A stretch of 30,322 bases of DNA from a virus. Positions 1 to 7,891 of this stretch are shown one piece after another. Each line of letters opens with the position of its first letter. Within the stretch, counting starts at the first letter, position 1. The stretch covers positions 1-30,322 of the IMG/VR virus record IMGVR_UViG_3300034093_001001; one strand, given 5' to 3'. The notes under the pieces are model-generated. The model ran no database searches, was not told the origin of the DNA, and worked only from the letters and a program-made list of their open reading frames with translations. The position numbers and the translations under genes are program-made.

Positions 1-1
1 A

Positions 2-2716
2 TATATTGCAAATCAATATTTAAATCAAGCTAGTCAATTATATGTTACTAGAGTATTAGGATTATGTGGTTATGATGCTGGTCGTACATGGGGGTTAACT
101 GTTAAATGTGGTTATGATGCTACAACGGTAGGTCCAACAATTACAGCTGGTACATATAGTACATTATTTACATTTACAGCTGATTCTCAAAACACTATTA
201 CTAATTTTATTTCTAATGATTCTTTATTACAGACATTATGGAATAATAATTTAATCAATAATCAATTTAATAATCTTCCAGGTTCATTATCAGCCGCAAC
301 CGATAGTAATTATACTGGTGGTTCACTAAATCAAATATTTGCTAATGTATATCCTTTAGGTTCATCATTCACTGGTTTAAGTGTTACTAATTATTATTTG
401 AATAGTTATGTTTATGATTCAGTTAATGATATATATTTTGGAACTACAAGTGGTGTAACTACTTATTATTCAGCATCAACATATGACTCTGTGCGTGACC
501 AAATAGTTGTTTTATTAAAAAGTAGAGCTGCTTATGATGGTGATGAAAATTTAACTTTTAGAGTTGGTGGTGTTTCTACATCACTTTCTTTTGATACAAC
601 AGTTTCAGCCGCTACTAACAATATTTACGGTAATTTTAAATTAGATTGGACTGATTCAAATGGTAATTCAAATTCATTATTACTTAATCTTGATAGGACT
701 AGTCCTAATTATATTGGTACTATTTTAGATAAAAATAATACTCAGATACCTATTCCTCCAATTTATGTCGATGAAATTTATGATAATAATATAAGGAATT
801 TATATAATGCTGGTCAAATAAGTGGTTTAAATTTATCATTAGTAGATTATTCAGATAAATTTTCTAATTATAAAGATAAATTTAAACCTTCAGTAACACC
901 ATGGGTGGTGTCTCAGATAAAAGGTTCTAATATTAGTAAACTATTCAGATTTTGGTCTGTAGGTGATGGTGATTATTCTTCAAATTTATTTAAGGTTACT
1001 ATATCTAATATTATGTTACCTGATAGTACAAATACATTATATGATGTTAACTTTCCTGATTTATATAATGATTACAAATTTGATGTAACTATTAGATATA
1101 TAGATAATCTAGATGGTGGTTTTCAAGGGATTCCTGATGAAGTATTTACAATGTGTTCTATGAATCCAAAATCTGCTAATTATATTGGTAAGATGATAGG
1201 TACTAGAAACGGTGATTATGTATCAAGGTCAAAATATGTATTAGTTGAAATTAATGAAGATGACGAGACTACATTAAGAAGTTTCCCAGCTGGGTTTTTA
1301 GGTTATCCACTTATTAATTATGAAGATACTCAAAGTGGTGTAGCTACGGTTCCTCAACAATTTTATAAAAAACAATACGAAGTTACTGATAACGTTAACG
1401 TAACTTATTTAGGTTTAAGTGACGCATTCGGATATGATAAAAGTCTATTCAAATATAATGGTATACCTAATGACGCTGCAATCCTAGAATGGTCTGGTAT
1501 GACTAAAGGATATCATATGGATATAAATGCGACTGGTTCAACAGTTGATGATGTAGATTACACAGCACATAATTATGAGTTTGAGGTAGGTAATTCAATT
1601 TTTACTGATGTAATATCGTCAATTGCTACTCCATATGAATTTTTGAATTCTCGTAAATTTACATTAATGCCTTATGGTGGTTTTGATGGATGGGATATGC
1701 ATAGACAAGGTAGAACTAATTCAAACTATTTTAAAATAACTGGTAGAAATGGTATTTTAGGTGAAATAAAAGATAATTTTAATAAAATTTCATTAACTAA
1801 TAAATCAACTGGTTTAAATTCTGATTACTATGCGTTTTTAGAAGGTGTATGGACATTTAAAAATACTGACTACATTGACATCAATTTATTTGCAACACCA
1901 GGTTTAGATGTGATTAACCATAACGATTTAATTGAAGAAACAATTGATTTAATTGAATACATAAGAGCCGATTCTTTATATATAATTACAACACCAGATG
2001 TTAATGCATCTGAAGATAAATTGTTGGTTGAAGATATCGTTGACTTTACTGATGGAATATATAACTCATCATATGTCGCAACATATTGGCCATGGGTTCA
2101 AGTAAATGACTCTACTCCATGGTTACCACCAACTGGAGTTGTAATTGCTAGTATTGCTAGAAATGATAAGGCTCCAGGTGGTCAGTTGTGGTTTGCTGCT
2201 GCTGGTGTAAATAGAGGTGCTATTAGTGTTTATGATATAAGAAGAAATGAGATTGGTGACCTATTAAGTAAACCAGAAGTAGATTATTTATATAATAATA
2301 GAATAAACCCATTAATATATGTTAATTTACAAGACTATGAAGGTTATAAGATATGGGGTAATAAAACATTATTAATCGATAATAAATTAACTAATAGAAT
2401 ACATGTTAGACGTTTATTATTAGAAGCTAGATATGTTATCAGACAAGTTTGTAAAAAATATTTGTTTGAACAAAATGATATGAAAACTCAGAGAGCACTT
2501 GAAAATGCTATTAATCCATTATTAGCTAATATAAAAGATGGTCGTGGTATATCACAATTTAAATTACAATTTGATAGAGACCCAAATAAAATAGATAGTG
2601 GTCAACTTGATGGTAAAATATTTATAAAACCAGTTAATACTATTGAATATATGGTATTTACGTTTTCGATAATACCTAGAGATGAAGATTTAGCAATAGT
2701 ATTTAATCAAGAATAA
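2..2716 (+). CDS. Contractile tail sheath protein (gp18-like), 5' partial
   Basis: The reading frame is open from the left edge to the stop at 2714-2716, giving at least 904 residues, so the start lies outside the window. A TTG at 398 is in frame but is not a credible start because the frame continues upstream without a stop and encodes sheath-like sequence, for example SQLYVTRVLG near the left edge. The C-terminal third carries the conserved sheath signature: an R-N-E-I-G-D-L-L segment, then NPLIYVNLQDYEGYKIWGNKTL, VRRLLLEARYVIRQ and a closing NTIEYMVFTFSI strand. Sheath subunits polymerise around the tube and contract to drive it through the host envelope. The partial protein is already much longer than T4 gp18 (659 aa), implying large extra surface domains in its N-terminal and middle parts. 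Family assignment is from visible motifs; the extra domains are not identified. Confidence 0.9.
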   Translation, partial: YIANQYLNQASQLYVTRVLGLCGYDAGRTWGLTVKCGYDATTVGPTITAGTYSTLFTFTADSQNTITNFISNDSLLQTLWNNNLINNQFNNLPGSLSAATDSNYTGGSLNQIFANVYPLGSSFTGLSVTNYYLNSYVYDSVNDIYFGTTSGVTTYYSASTYDSVRDQIVVLLKSRAAYDGDENLTFRVGGVSTSLSFDTTVSAATNNIYGNFKLDWTDSNGNSNSLLLNLDRTSPNYIGTILDKNNTQIPIPPIYVDEIYDNNIRNLYNAGQISGLNLSLVDYSDKFSNYKDKFKPSVTPWVVSQIKGSNISKLFRFWSVGDGDYSSNLFKVTISNIMLPDSTNTLYDVNFPDLYNDYKFDVTIRYIDNLDGGFQGIPDEVFTMCSMNPKSANYIGKMIGTRNGDYVSRSKYVLVEINEDDETTLRSFPAGFLGYPLINYEDTQSGVATVPQQFYKKQYEVTDNVNVTYLGLSDAFGYDKSLFKYNGIPNDAAILEWSGMTKGYHMDINATGSTVDDVDYTAHNYEFEVGNSIFTDVISSIATPYEFLNSRKFTLMPYGGFDGWDMHRQGRTNSNYFKITGRNGILGEIKDNFNKISLTNKSTGLNSDYYAFLEGVWTFKNTDYIDINLFATPGLDVINHNDLIEETIDLIEYIRADSLYIITTPDVNASEDKLLVEDIVDFTDGIYNSSYVATYWPWVQVNDSTPWLPPTGVVIASIARNDKAPGGQLWFAAAGVNRGAISVYDIRRNEIGDLLSKPEVDYLYNNRINPLIYVNLQDYEGYKIWGNKTLLIDNKLTNRIHVRRLLLEARYVIRQVCKKYLFEQNDMKTQRALENAINPLLANIKDGRGISQFKLQFDRDPNKIDSGQLDGKIFIKPVNTIEYMVFTFSIIPRDEDLAIVFNQE

Positions 2717-2720
2717 AAAA

Positions 2721-2740
2721 ACCCCCTATTTCTAGGGGGT
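2721..2740. terminator. Bidirectional intrinsic terminator between sheath gene and RNA-repair operon
   Basis: Perfect 8-bp inverted repeat ACCCCCTA / TAGGGGGT around a TTTC loop, flanked by an A run on the left (2714-2721) and TATATTT on the right. It sits between convergent stop codons (2716 on plus, 2746 on minus), so it can end transcription from both sides. Confidence 0.9.
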
Positions 2741-2745
2741 TATAT

Positions 2746-3594
2746 TTAAAAATTACCTTCTTGTACTTGTAGACATTTTAAACCCATGTCTCGCCACATA
2801 TCAACCACTTGGTTCCTATCGTCAAGTACGTACTCAATAAAGTATTTATTCTTAATGTGATTATCAAATAATTCTTTTTTAACAATAGAATCTTTTCTGA
2901 AATCACTTTCAGCTCTCATTAGTAATGAATCGTATTTTATATTATTATCTTCTAACCATTTAATAGTTATATCTCTACAAGAACCATCACGACCTGACAT
3001 TACAATAGTAACACCTAAGTTATCGTAAGAATTTACAATACCTTTAATAATATCATCACATTCATCTTCACCTACTCTTTGCCAGTCAAATGGTGAGCGG
3101 TCTTTCATATGTGCTAATGTACCATCGATATCAACAATAATCGCATTAGGTAATGATTTATCTTGTAAGATTGGTTCCGTTTTTTTAAGGTGTTGTTCGT
3201 ATAACTTAACAATAACATCTTTACCAACTGAATCTAATCGTTTTAAATCGTTTTTAATACATGTTTCTAATGGAATACCTAAAAACATATCTTGAATAAC
3301 TACTTCAGCTTTACCTTTAACTAATTCTTTAATCCTATTAACAGAATTTTCAGATAAGTGAGTATTATCCAATATGACATGTTTACCTTCCTCTAGAGCT
3401 AACAATACTAATACATCAACAGCTTTTTTAATAAACTTTTCCATATCACTAGAGTATTGAGTGTTATCAAACATTTTTCTCAAATCATCATTATTAATTC
3501 GTTTGTAACTATTTGGATTCATATCTATTAATCCTTTAGCCCATGTAGATTTACCTGAACCTGGTAAACCTCTAGTCAATATTACTTTTTTCAT
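2746..3594 (-). CDS. pseT: Polynucleotide 5'-kinase / 3'-phosphatase (T4 Pnk-like)
   Basis: 282 aa (T4 Pnk is 301). The N-terminal kinase domain has the P-loop GLPGSGKST at residues 9-17 and the INNDDLRKM segment near 33-41 that matches the T4 active-site D-D-x-R region. The C-terminal phosphatase is a HAD-type domain: VDIDGTLA with the nucleophile and acid Asp155/Asp157, VMSGRD at 198-203 and VLDDRNQVVDMW from 256, which aligns closely with the T4 C-terminus. In T4 the enzyme removes 3'-phosphate or 2',3'-cyclic phosphate and phosphorylates 5'-OH ends of cleaved tRNA so that RNA ligase can reseal it. It is the last gene of a minus-strand operon whose first gene is an Rnl1-type ligase; one base separates it from the upstream gene, so translation is probably coupled. 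All key residues appear intact. Confidence 0.95.
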   Translation of the reverse strand: MKKVILTRGLPGSGKSTWAKGLIDMNPNSYKRINNDDLRKMFDNTQYSSDMEKFIKKAVDVLVLLALEEGKHVILDNTHLSENSVNRIKELVKGKAEVVIQDMFLGIPLETCIKNDLKRLDSVGKDVIVKLYEQHLKKTEPILQDKSLPNAIIVDIDGTLAHMKDRSPFDWQRVGEDECDDIIKGIVNSYDNLGVTIVMSGRDGSCRDITIKWLEDNNIKYDSLLMRAESDFRKDSIVKKELFDNHIKNKYFIEYVLDDRNQVVDMWRDMGLKCLQVQEGNF

Positions 3595-3595
3595 C

Positions 3596-4270
3596 TTAAT
3601 CGTATTTAAATTCTAAAATATTATTTGCTTCCATTATTTTTCTCTCCAGAGAACTTTTTGGTTCAAATATTAATTCTTTAGGGAACATTGTAAGTTCCTT
3701 ATTATTCTTCATGTTATTACATCTAGTTCTTAAATCAACACACTTAGTCATTAATTCAGCTGAACCTAAAATAACATATTTACTTAAATCTTCTAACTTA
3801 GGTAATTCATTATCCATTAGCTTCTCAGCACAGTATATACTTCTAGCCGCATGAAAATGTTTATTCTTACCACTGTTATATCGATTTAAATCCCTTTTAG
3901 CGAATCCTAAGAACGCTTTTATTACATTATACGTTCTACAGTGATTAAGTTTCTCAGAAGGGCTTAAATAATCAAAATCTGTAAACATAATTATATCAGC
4001 ATTAATAGTTGATTCACCAGAGAATAGATTCCTATAAAACCTTTCTTTAGTAGTAAACATATATTGACGTTCACCATCTGCACTATCATATTGGAATTGA
4101 TGCCAATTAGGATAATACTTATCTGATTTAAGAAAAGGTGTTATAATGTATAGTACATCAAAATCTGAATCCTCAGTATGTGTATTATACATTCTGGAAC
4201 CAATAACATATGATTCTTTGATATATAAGCTAATCTCACTTAACTCATCTTCATTTATTTTTATATTCAT
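3596..4270 (-). CDS. RlaP-like predicted nucleotidyltransferase (DNA polymerase beta superfamily)
   Basis: 224 aa. Near the N-terminus it has GSRMYNTHTEDSDFDVLYI: the helix-turn GS (residues 24-25) followed by D-F-D acids at 36 and 38, the metal-binding signature of the polymerase-beta nucleotidyltransferase superfamily. The ADIIMFTDFD segment near 91-100 could supply the third acid. The spacing fits the COG3541/PF10127 group (RlaP), which is described as associated with RNA ligases in RNA-repair operons. Its start overlaps the stop of the HNH gene by 4 nt and it is followed after 1 nt by the kinase/phosphatase. I infer a role in preparing damaged RNA ends, such as nucleotide addition; substrate and activity cannot be read from sequence. 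A minimal antitoxin-like nucleotidyltransferase is less likely given length and context. Confidence 0.75.
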   Translation of the reverse strand: MNIKINEDELSEISLYIKESYVIGSRMYNTHTEDSDFDVLYIITPFLKSDKYYPNWHQFQYDSADGERQYMFTTKERFYRNLFSGESTINADIIMFTDFDYLSPSEKLNHCRTYNVIKAFLGFAKRDLNRYNSGKNKHFHAARSIYCAEKLMDNELPKLEDLSKYVILGSAELMTKCVDLRTRCNNMKNNKELTMFPKELIFEPKSSLERKIMEANNILEFKYD

Positions 4271-4719
4271 TTTATATATTCTTTAAGGTAATCAGTATTT
4301 AATTTCCATTCAAAATTACTTCTTTTTGACCATATATCAAAAGATTTGTTAATATAGTTGAGTGCTTCATCTTCAGTAATGTCATTAACTTTCATTAATT
4401 GATTAACTACTATATGTAATTCACCATTCATTTGTGCTAAACCAACATGTTTACTCTTATGACAATAAGGACATAATGAAATTAAACCTAAAAGTGTTTG
4501 CTCTTTAGTTTCATCGTTATAATCCCATATTTCATGACATTCAACATTATGCCTAACACCTTGGTTAGTCCCTACATCACCACATATCTCACATACATGA
4601 TTAGCATGTTCATATGATTTCTTACGAATCACATCCCATTCATTTTTTGTTACATTAGACCTAACGTTACTATACCAACATGTTCTAGGTACTAATTCAA
4701 TTGTTAATTTATAATTCAT
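4267..4719 (-). CDS. HNH-type zinc protein in the RNA-repair operon
   Basis: 150 aa. The centre holds an HNH/treble-clef zinc site: CEIC at residues 43-46, VECHEIW with His62, and CPYCHKSKH at 83-91. The N-terminal ELVPRTCWYSNVRSNV and the C-terminal part up to FEWKLNTDYL recall a widespread family of bacterial and phage HNH-annotated proteins of this size. It overlaps both neighbours by 4 nt (stop at 4267 with the RlaP-like start; start at 4719 with the ligase stop), so it is translationally coupled to RNA-repair enzymes and is likely a genuine operon member instead of a late homing insertion. HNH proteins are usually nucleases; whether this one cuts DNA, trims RNA or only binds nucleic acid is unknown. 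Confidence 0.7.
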   Translation of the reverse strand: MNYKLTIELVPRTCWYSNVRSNVTKNEWDVIRKKSYEHANHVCEICGDVGTNQGVRHNVECHEIWDYNDETKEQTLLGLISLCPYCHKSKHVGLAQMNGELHIVVNQLMKVNDITEDEALNYINKSFDIWSKRSNFEWKLNTDYLKEYIK

Positions 4720-5825
4720 GACTCTTTAGTATTACTAAAAGGCTTACTGAATACTGGTCTAATTATTTTCCAAATAAATTCAGAGTAATTTTTACCAGTA
4801 TTCATGTTAAATAATATCGATGGGTACTTGTATAGTTTTGCGTGAGCTGCAAATACTTTTTTATCATCGGTATTATATTCACCTTTTATTTTATTGTATA
4901 TAACTTTATATTCATTCTCAATTATTACATATTGAGTTTCTAATGTGTTTATAGTATCCTTAACCCAATCATAGAATTCATCTGGAACTTTTTCCAATAT
5001 TTCATCAAATGATTTCTCTTCCATAAGATGTTCCCATATTGCAATATTAGATACTCCAGTAATTATTCTATGTAGTCTGATATAATCTTCAAACTTAATT
5101 TTCATTCTAAAATTTGAAGGATGGAATCTAAATATAAACCCTTCACTATTATTAGTGTTTAGACTTTTAAGTTCTTTAGGTAAATCAGGTCCAAAAGTAA
5201 AATATTGTTTACATTTAACTATATCTTTAGTTTTAATTCCAGAATACTTAAAATAACTTGTAGCTCTAGTAAAATGTAATTCATCATAATCATCATGAGT
5301 ATAACATCTGTTTGGTACAGCTGTAATAAACTTAACTGTAGATAAATCACCATAGTCAACTACAATTCTATTTTGTGGATAAATAACCTCGCCAATATAA
5401 GCAATAGATTTTTCAAATGCTTCTAACTTATATTTGGAGTTTAGTATACTCATACCTTCAATAGCTTGTTCAGACATAAATGAACCTCTAGTTGCAGTTA
5501 CCCATTCATTAGTTGGTAGGTAATAGAATAATATCAGCATTGAACCATCTAATTTATCTTGAACATATACATACTCATCTTTCCATGGAATAAGATTATT
5601 AGCGTCATAAACTACTTCCTCATAGTTAAAGAATTTAGTCATTGGTTTTACAATGATATTTCCTTTATCATCAGTTATAAGCCCTCTACACATTAAAGTT
5701 ATTTCATCCCATAATTTTTCATATTGAACTTTTTCAGTATAGTTCCATATAACTAATGGTAATGTAGGATGAACTTGTTTATACAACAACCCATCTTCAT
5801 AGTATTTATTTAATATTTTTTCCAT
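4716..5825 (-). CDS. rnlA: RNA ligase (T4 Rnl1-like)
   Basis: 369 aa, close to T4 Rnl1 (374). The nucleotidyltransferase motifs are visible in order: CRGLITDDKG upstream with KPMTKFFNYEE at 60-70; motif I KLDGS with the adenylated Lys91; ATRGS at 111-115; YIGEVIYPQNRIVV with Glu146; motif IV SEGFIFRF with Glu228; and motif V MKIKFEDYIRLH with Lys242/Lys244. The enzyme joins 5'-phosphate to 3'-OH RNA ends with ATP; in T4 it works with Pnk to restore tRNA cut by the PrrC anticodon nuclease. First gene of the four-gene minus-strand operon, transcribed away from the tail tube gene, with a Bacteroidota-type promoter immediately upstream (5846-5876). All catalytic residues look intact. Confidence 0.94.
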   Translation of the reverse strand: MEKILNKYYEDGLLYKQVHPTLPLVIWNYTEKVQYEKLWDEITLMCRGLITDDKGNIIVKPMTKFFNYEEVVYDANNLIPWKDEYVYVQDKLDGSMLILFYYLPTNEWVTATRGSFMSEQAIEGMSILNSKYKLEAFEKSIAYIGEVIYPQNRIVVDYGDLSTVKFITAVPNRCYTHDDYDELHFTRATSYFKYSGIKTKDIVKCKQYFTFGPDLPKELKSLNTNNSEGFIFRFHPSNFRMKIKFEDYIRLHRIITGVSNIAIWEHLMEEKSFDEILEKVPDEFYDWVKDTINTLETQYVIIENEYKVIYNKIKGEYNTDDKKVFAAHAKLYKYPSILFNMNTGKNYSEFIWKIIRPVFSKPFSNTKES

Positions 5826-5845
5826 AGTTATACACTTTTTTTATG

Positions 5846-5876
5846 CAAAGATATATAAAATAAAATAAAAAACAAA
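5846..5876 (-). promoter_or_regulatory. Bacteroidota-type promoter of the RNA-repair operon
   Basis: Read on the minus strand: TTTG (5876-5873), 19 nt, then TATCTTTG (5853-5846). This matches the -33/-7 pattern TTTG-N19-21-TAnnTTTG. The expected transcription start is near 5841, about 15 nt before the ligase start codon. Confidence 0.75.
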
Positions 5877-5902
5877 AAAAATAGATTATTTTATTTATTA
5901 AC

Positions 5903-5917
5903 ATATTTATTATTAAA
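5903..5917 (+). promoter_or_regulatory. Candidate phage late promoter motif before the tail tube gene
   Basis: ATATTTATTATTAAA, 48 nt before the tube start codon. Near-identical motifs precede five other plus-strand genes in this window (see finding). The TATTTAT core is the reverse complement of the main part of the T4 late TATAAATA box, so homology with T4 late promoters is uncertain. Confidence 0.5.
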
Positions 5918-5965
5918 CTGAATATAATAAAATTAATAATAATTACAGTAAAAAAAAAGTAGAAT

Positions 5966-6454
5966 ATGAGTGATTTATTAATGAAGATGCCTAACCCCTA
6001 TGAACCAAAAAGGAAAAATAGATGGTTATTAAGATTTCCAGCGGCATTAGGGATTCAAGAGTGGTGGTTATCTTCCGCTTCAAGACCTTCAATTACACAA
6101 AATGAAGTGGAGATTCCATTTTTAAATACATCGACTTGGGTTATCGGTAGATTTACATGGGAAGCAATTTCCGTTACATTTAGAGACCCTATTGGTCCTT
6201 CTGCGTCTCAAGCAATTATGGAGTGGGTTCGTTTACAATCAGAATCTATTACTGGTCGTCAAGGTTACGCAGCTGGTTACAAGAAAGATGTTTATTTAGA
6301 GATGTTAGACCCAACTGGTGTAGTTATCGAAAAATGGAAATTAGAAGGAACTATGTTAACTAACGTTAACTTTGGAGATTTAGCATTTGACGATGATGCA
6401 ATTGCAGATATCACTGCTGATATGCGTTTTGACAGAGCAATCTTATTGTTCTGA
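5966..6454 (+). CDS. Tail tube protein (gp19-like)
   Basis: 162 aa, the same size as T4 gp19 (163 aa). The sequence has the usual tube-protein profile: an N-terminal NRWLLRFPAALGIQEWWLSSASRPSI stretch (Arg-rich start leading to a strand that ends in S-R-P), then EIPFLNTSTWVIGRFTWEAISVTFRDP, and a C-terminal KLEGTMLTNVNFGDLAFDDDAIADI ending with a basic-aromatic strand. Subunits stack as hexameric rings inside the sheath. The ATG is preceded by an A-rich leader typical of Bacteroidota phages, not a strong Shine-Dalgarno. In T4 the tube gene directly follows the sheath gene; here the RNA-repair operon is inserted between them on the other strand. A strong terminator follows at 6482. Confidence 0.9.
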   Translation: MSDLLMKMPNPYEPKRKNRWLLRFPAALGIQEWWLSSASRPSITQNEVEIPFLNTSTWVIGRFTWEAISVTFRDPIGPSASQAIMEWVRLQSESITGRQGYAAGYKKDVYLEMLDPTGVVIEKWKLEGTMLTNVNFGDLAFDDDAIADITADMRFDRAILLF

Positions 6455-6481
6455 TATTCATATCAAAAACATTATAAATCT

Positions 6482-6522
6482 AGCTTTACTTTAATATCAC
6501 TTATTAGAGTAAGGCTTTTTTT
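6482..6522 (+). terminator. Intrinsic terminator after tail tube gene
   Basis: 15-bp stem (6482-6496 with 6502-6516, including two G-U pairs), loop TCACT, followed by a run of seven T (6516-6522). This should isolate the abundant tube transcript from the endonuclease gene that follows. Confidence 0.9.
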
Positions 6523-6540
6523 GTATTAACATTTTGAGCT

Positions 6541-6975
6541 ATGATAAGAAAAGTACCAAAAAAATTAACTAAGAAGAAGTATAAACCTAAGAAACGATTT
6601 AAACGTAAAAAGTTCGATGCTACAGCTAAGAATAAATTAGAGTCTAGGTTTGAAGAATTTTTAAAAGAATTAGGTTTAGTTGAACATGTTGATTATGAAT
6701 TTCAACATAAAGTAAGTTCAGCTTATTATGATTTCTTAATTAAGAAGAGTCGTATACTAATAGAGGTGGATGGTGATTTTCATCATTGTAATCCGAATAC
6801 AATACATAAGGACCCTAAGTATCCAATGCAAGTTAAGAATGTTAAAAATGATATTAGAAAGAATGGTATAGCATCTGATAATGGTTATAAATTATTAAGG
6901 TTCTGGGAGATGGACATTAATGAAAATACTGAAACAGTAAAAGAAACATTAAAAAGAGAACTTTTACTATTATAA
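6541..6975 (+). CDS. Vsr/DUF559-like endonuclease, probable free-standing homing enzyme
   Basis: 144 aa. The first 25 residues are almost all Lys/Arg, a likely DNA-binding tail. Then a PD-(D/E)XK fold of the very-short-patch-repair/DUF559 type: ESRFEEFLKELG (Glu34), SSAYYDF with Asp64, ILIEVDGDFHH with Glu75/Asp77 and His81, and the typical closing KLLRFWEMDI at 117-126. Phage proteins of this build are often mobile endonucleases inserted between structural genes, and this one sits alone after the tube terminator with no partner gene. Role in homing, host DNA degradation or repair cannot be decided from sequence. Its start has no clear upstream promoter; readthrough from the tube gene may supply expression. 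Confidence 0.75.
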   Translation: MIRKVPKKLTKKKYKPKKRFKRKKFDATAKNKLESRFEEFLKELGLVEHVDYEFQHKVSSAYYDFLIKKSRILIEVDGDFHHCNPNTIHKDPKYPMQVKNVKNDIRKNGIASDNGYKLLRFWEMDINENTETVKETLKRELLLL

Positions 6976-6978
6976 AAG

Positions 6979-6993
6979 ATATTTATTAATAAA
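6979..6993 (+). promoter_or_regulatory. Candidate phage late promoter motif before 7001 gene
   Basis: ATATTTATTAATAAA, 7 nt before the start codon of the 252-aa gene; a member of the recurrent motif set. Confidence 0.45.
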
Positions 6994-7000
6994 AAATATT

Positions 7001-7759
7001 ATGAGAAGAATTGATAAAAAATTAAATATGATGAAAGCTAATCTATTGGCTGAATCAAGATATTTGGAATCTAAAGGATTAATTAAAGAAGAGGAATATT
7101 TAAGAGGAGACTTACATACTTTAATTGGTACTGAAATGAGAGCAGAAAAAATAGCAGATAATAGTAATGGTGCAGAACATCATGTTGCAGCGTATGAAGC
7201 AGCAGCAAAAGCTACTAAGGAATTTCTTAGACAACATCCAGAAATGAGGGATGCCGCAGAAGAAATTGAAGCGCATTTTTCAAAAAAATTATATGGATTA
7301 GATGAAAATAGATTATCTTCACTATTTGGTGGATTTAAAAAAGAAAGTGTATACCCTTATATAGGACAATTAAAAGAACTTTTATTACCAAGTAGACCAT
7401 TAACTATTGAAATGGCAGAAAAAGCACCAAATTCAATAAATAAATTTAACCAAATAGTTGATGCAATCAAAGCTGATAAAGGTATTGTTAAGAAAATGGG
7501 AAAAAAAGGTATTAGTTTAAAGACTACTTTAGGTACTGACCAATACGGTATAAATAGAGCATCTAATAATTATAACTCAGATATGAATGATTTATATTTA
7601 GGTAATGTAGGTGGGTTAAATACTAAAGCACTTTCTTTCTGGATTAAAAACATTGATGATGCTGAAGTTGCTAATACTATCGGTAAACAATTATCTGGCT
7701 GGGTTAATGATAATATAAACCACGTTATAGAGGTCCTGACATCACTAACTAAAGATTAA
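7001..7759 (+). CDS. Unknown phage protein, 252 aa
   Basis: I do not recognise this protein. The N-terminus MRRIDKKLNMMKANLLAESRYLESKG is basic and amphipathic and contains L-L-A-E near residue 17, which fits the L/I-x-E cleavage pattern of T4-type prohead proteases; this is inference only. The middle is helical and charged (for example EAAAKATKEFLRQHPEMRDAAEEIEAHF), and the C-terminal half has Gly/Asn-rich turns such as GTDQYGINRASNNYNSDMNDLYLGNVGG. No transmembrane segment or enzyme motif is visible. It has its own candidate late promoter 7 nt upstream and a strong terminator downstream, so it is a single-gene unit among tail genes. It may be a virion component; an internal head protein or tail assembly factor are both possible. 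Confidence 0.7.
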   Translation: MRRIDKKLNMMKANLLAESRYLESKGLIKEEEYLRGDLHTLIGTEMRAEKIADNSNGAEHHVAAYEAAAKATKEFLRQHPEMRDAAEEIEAHFSKKLYGLDENRLSSLFGGFKKESVYPYIGQLKELLLPSRPLTIEMAEKAPNSINKFNQIVDAIKADKGIVKKMGKKGISLKTTLGTDQYGINRASNNYNSDMNDLYLGNVGGLNTKALSFWIKNIDDAEVANTIGKQLSGWVNDNINHVIEVLTSLTKD

Positions 7760-7780
7760 ATAAAATAAAGATTTTAGATT

Positions 7781-7809
7781 AAAACCACTTTAACGAGTGG
7801 TTTTTTTTT
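7781..7809 (+). terminator. Intrinsic terminator after 252-aa gene
   Basis: 9-bp perfect stem AAAACCACT / AGTGGTTTT with loop TTAACG, followed by nine T. Confidence 0.9.
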
Positions 7810-7852
7810 ATTTATATAATTCCAGGTATTTACAAAAAAAGTTTAGTATCTT

Positions 7853-7866
7853 ATATTTATAATTAA
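7853..7866 (+). promoter_or_regulatory. Candidate phage late promoter motif before PF12322 baseplate gene
   Basis: ATATTTATAATTAA, 25 nt before the start codon at 7892; a member of the recurrent motif set. It is not a TAnnTTTG element because the final G is missing. Confidence 0.45.
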
Positions 7867-7891
7867 CTAATAAAAATAAAGTTTTTAGAAT

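Noticed and set aside
398-2716. TTG at 398 as start of the sheath gene
   Set aside because: The frame is open to the left edge and the upstream codons encode sheath-like sequence, so the true start is outside the window.
6961-6978. CTTTTA/TAAAAG hairpin at the end of the endonuclease gene
   Set aside because: Only six A-T-dominated pairs and no following T run; not a credible terminator.
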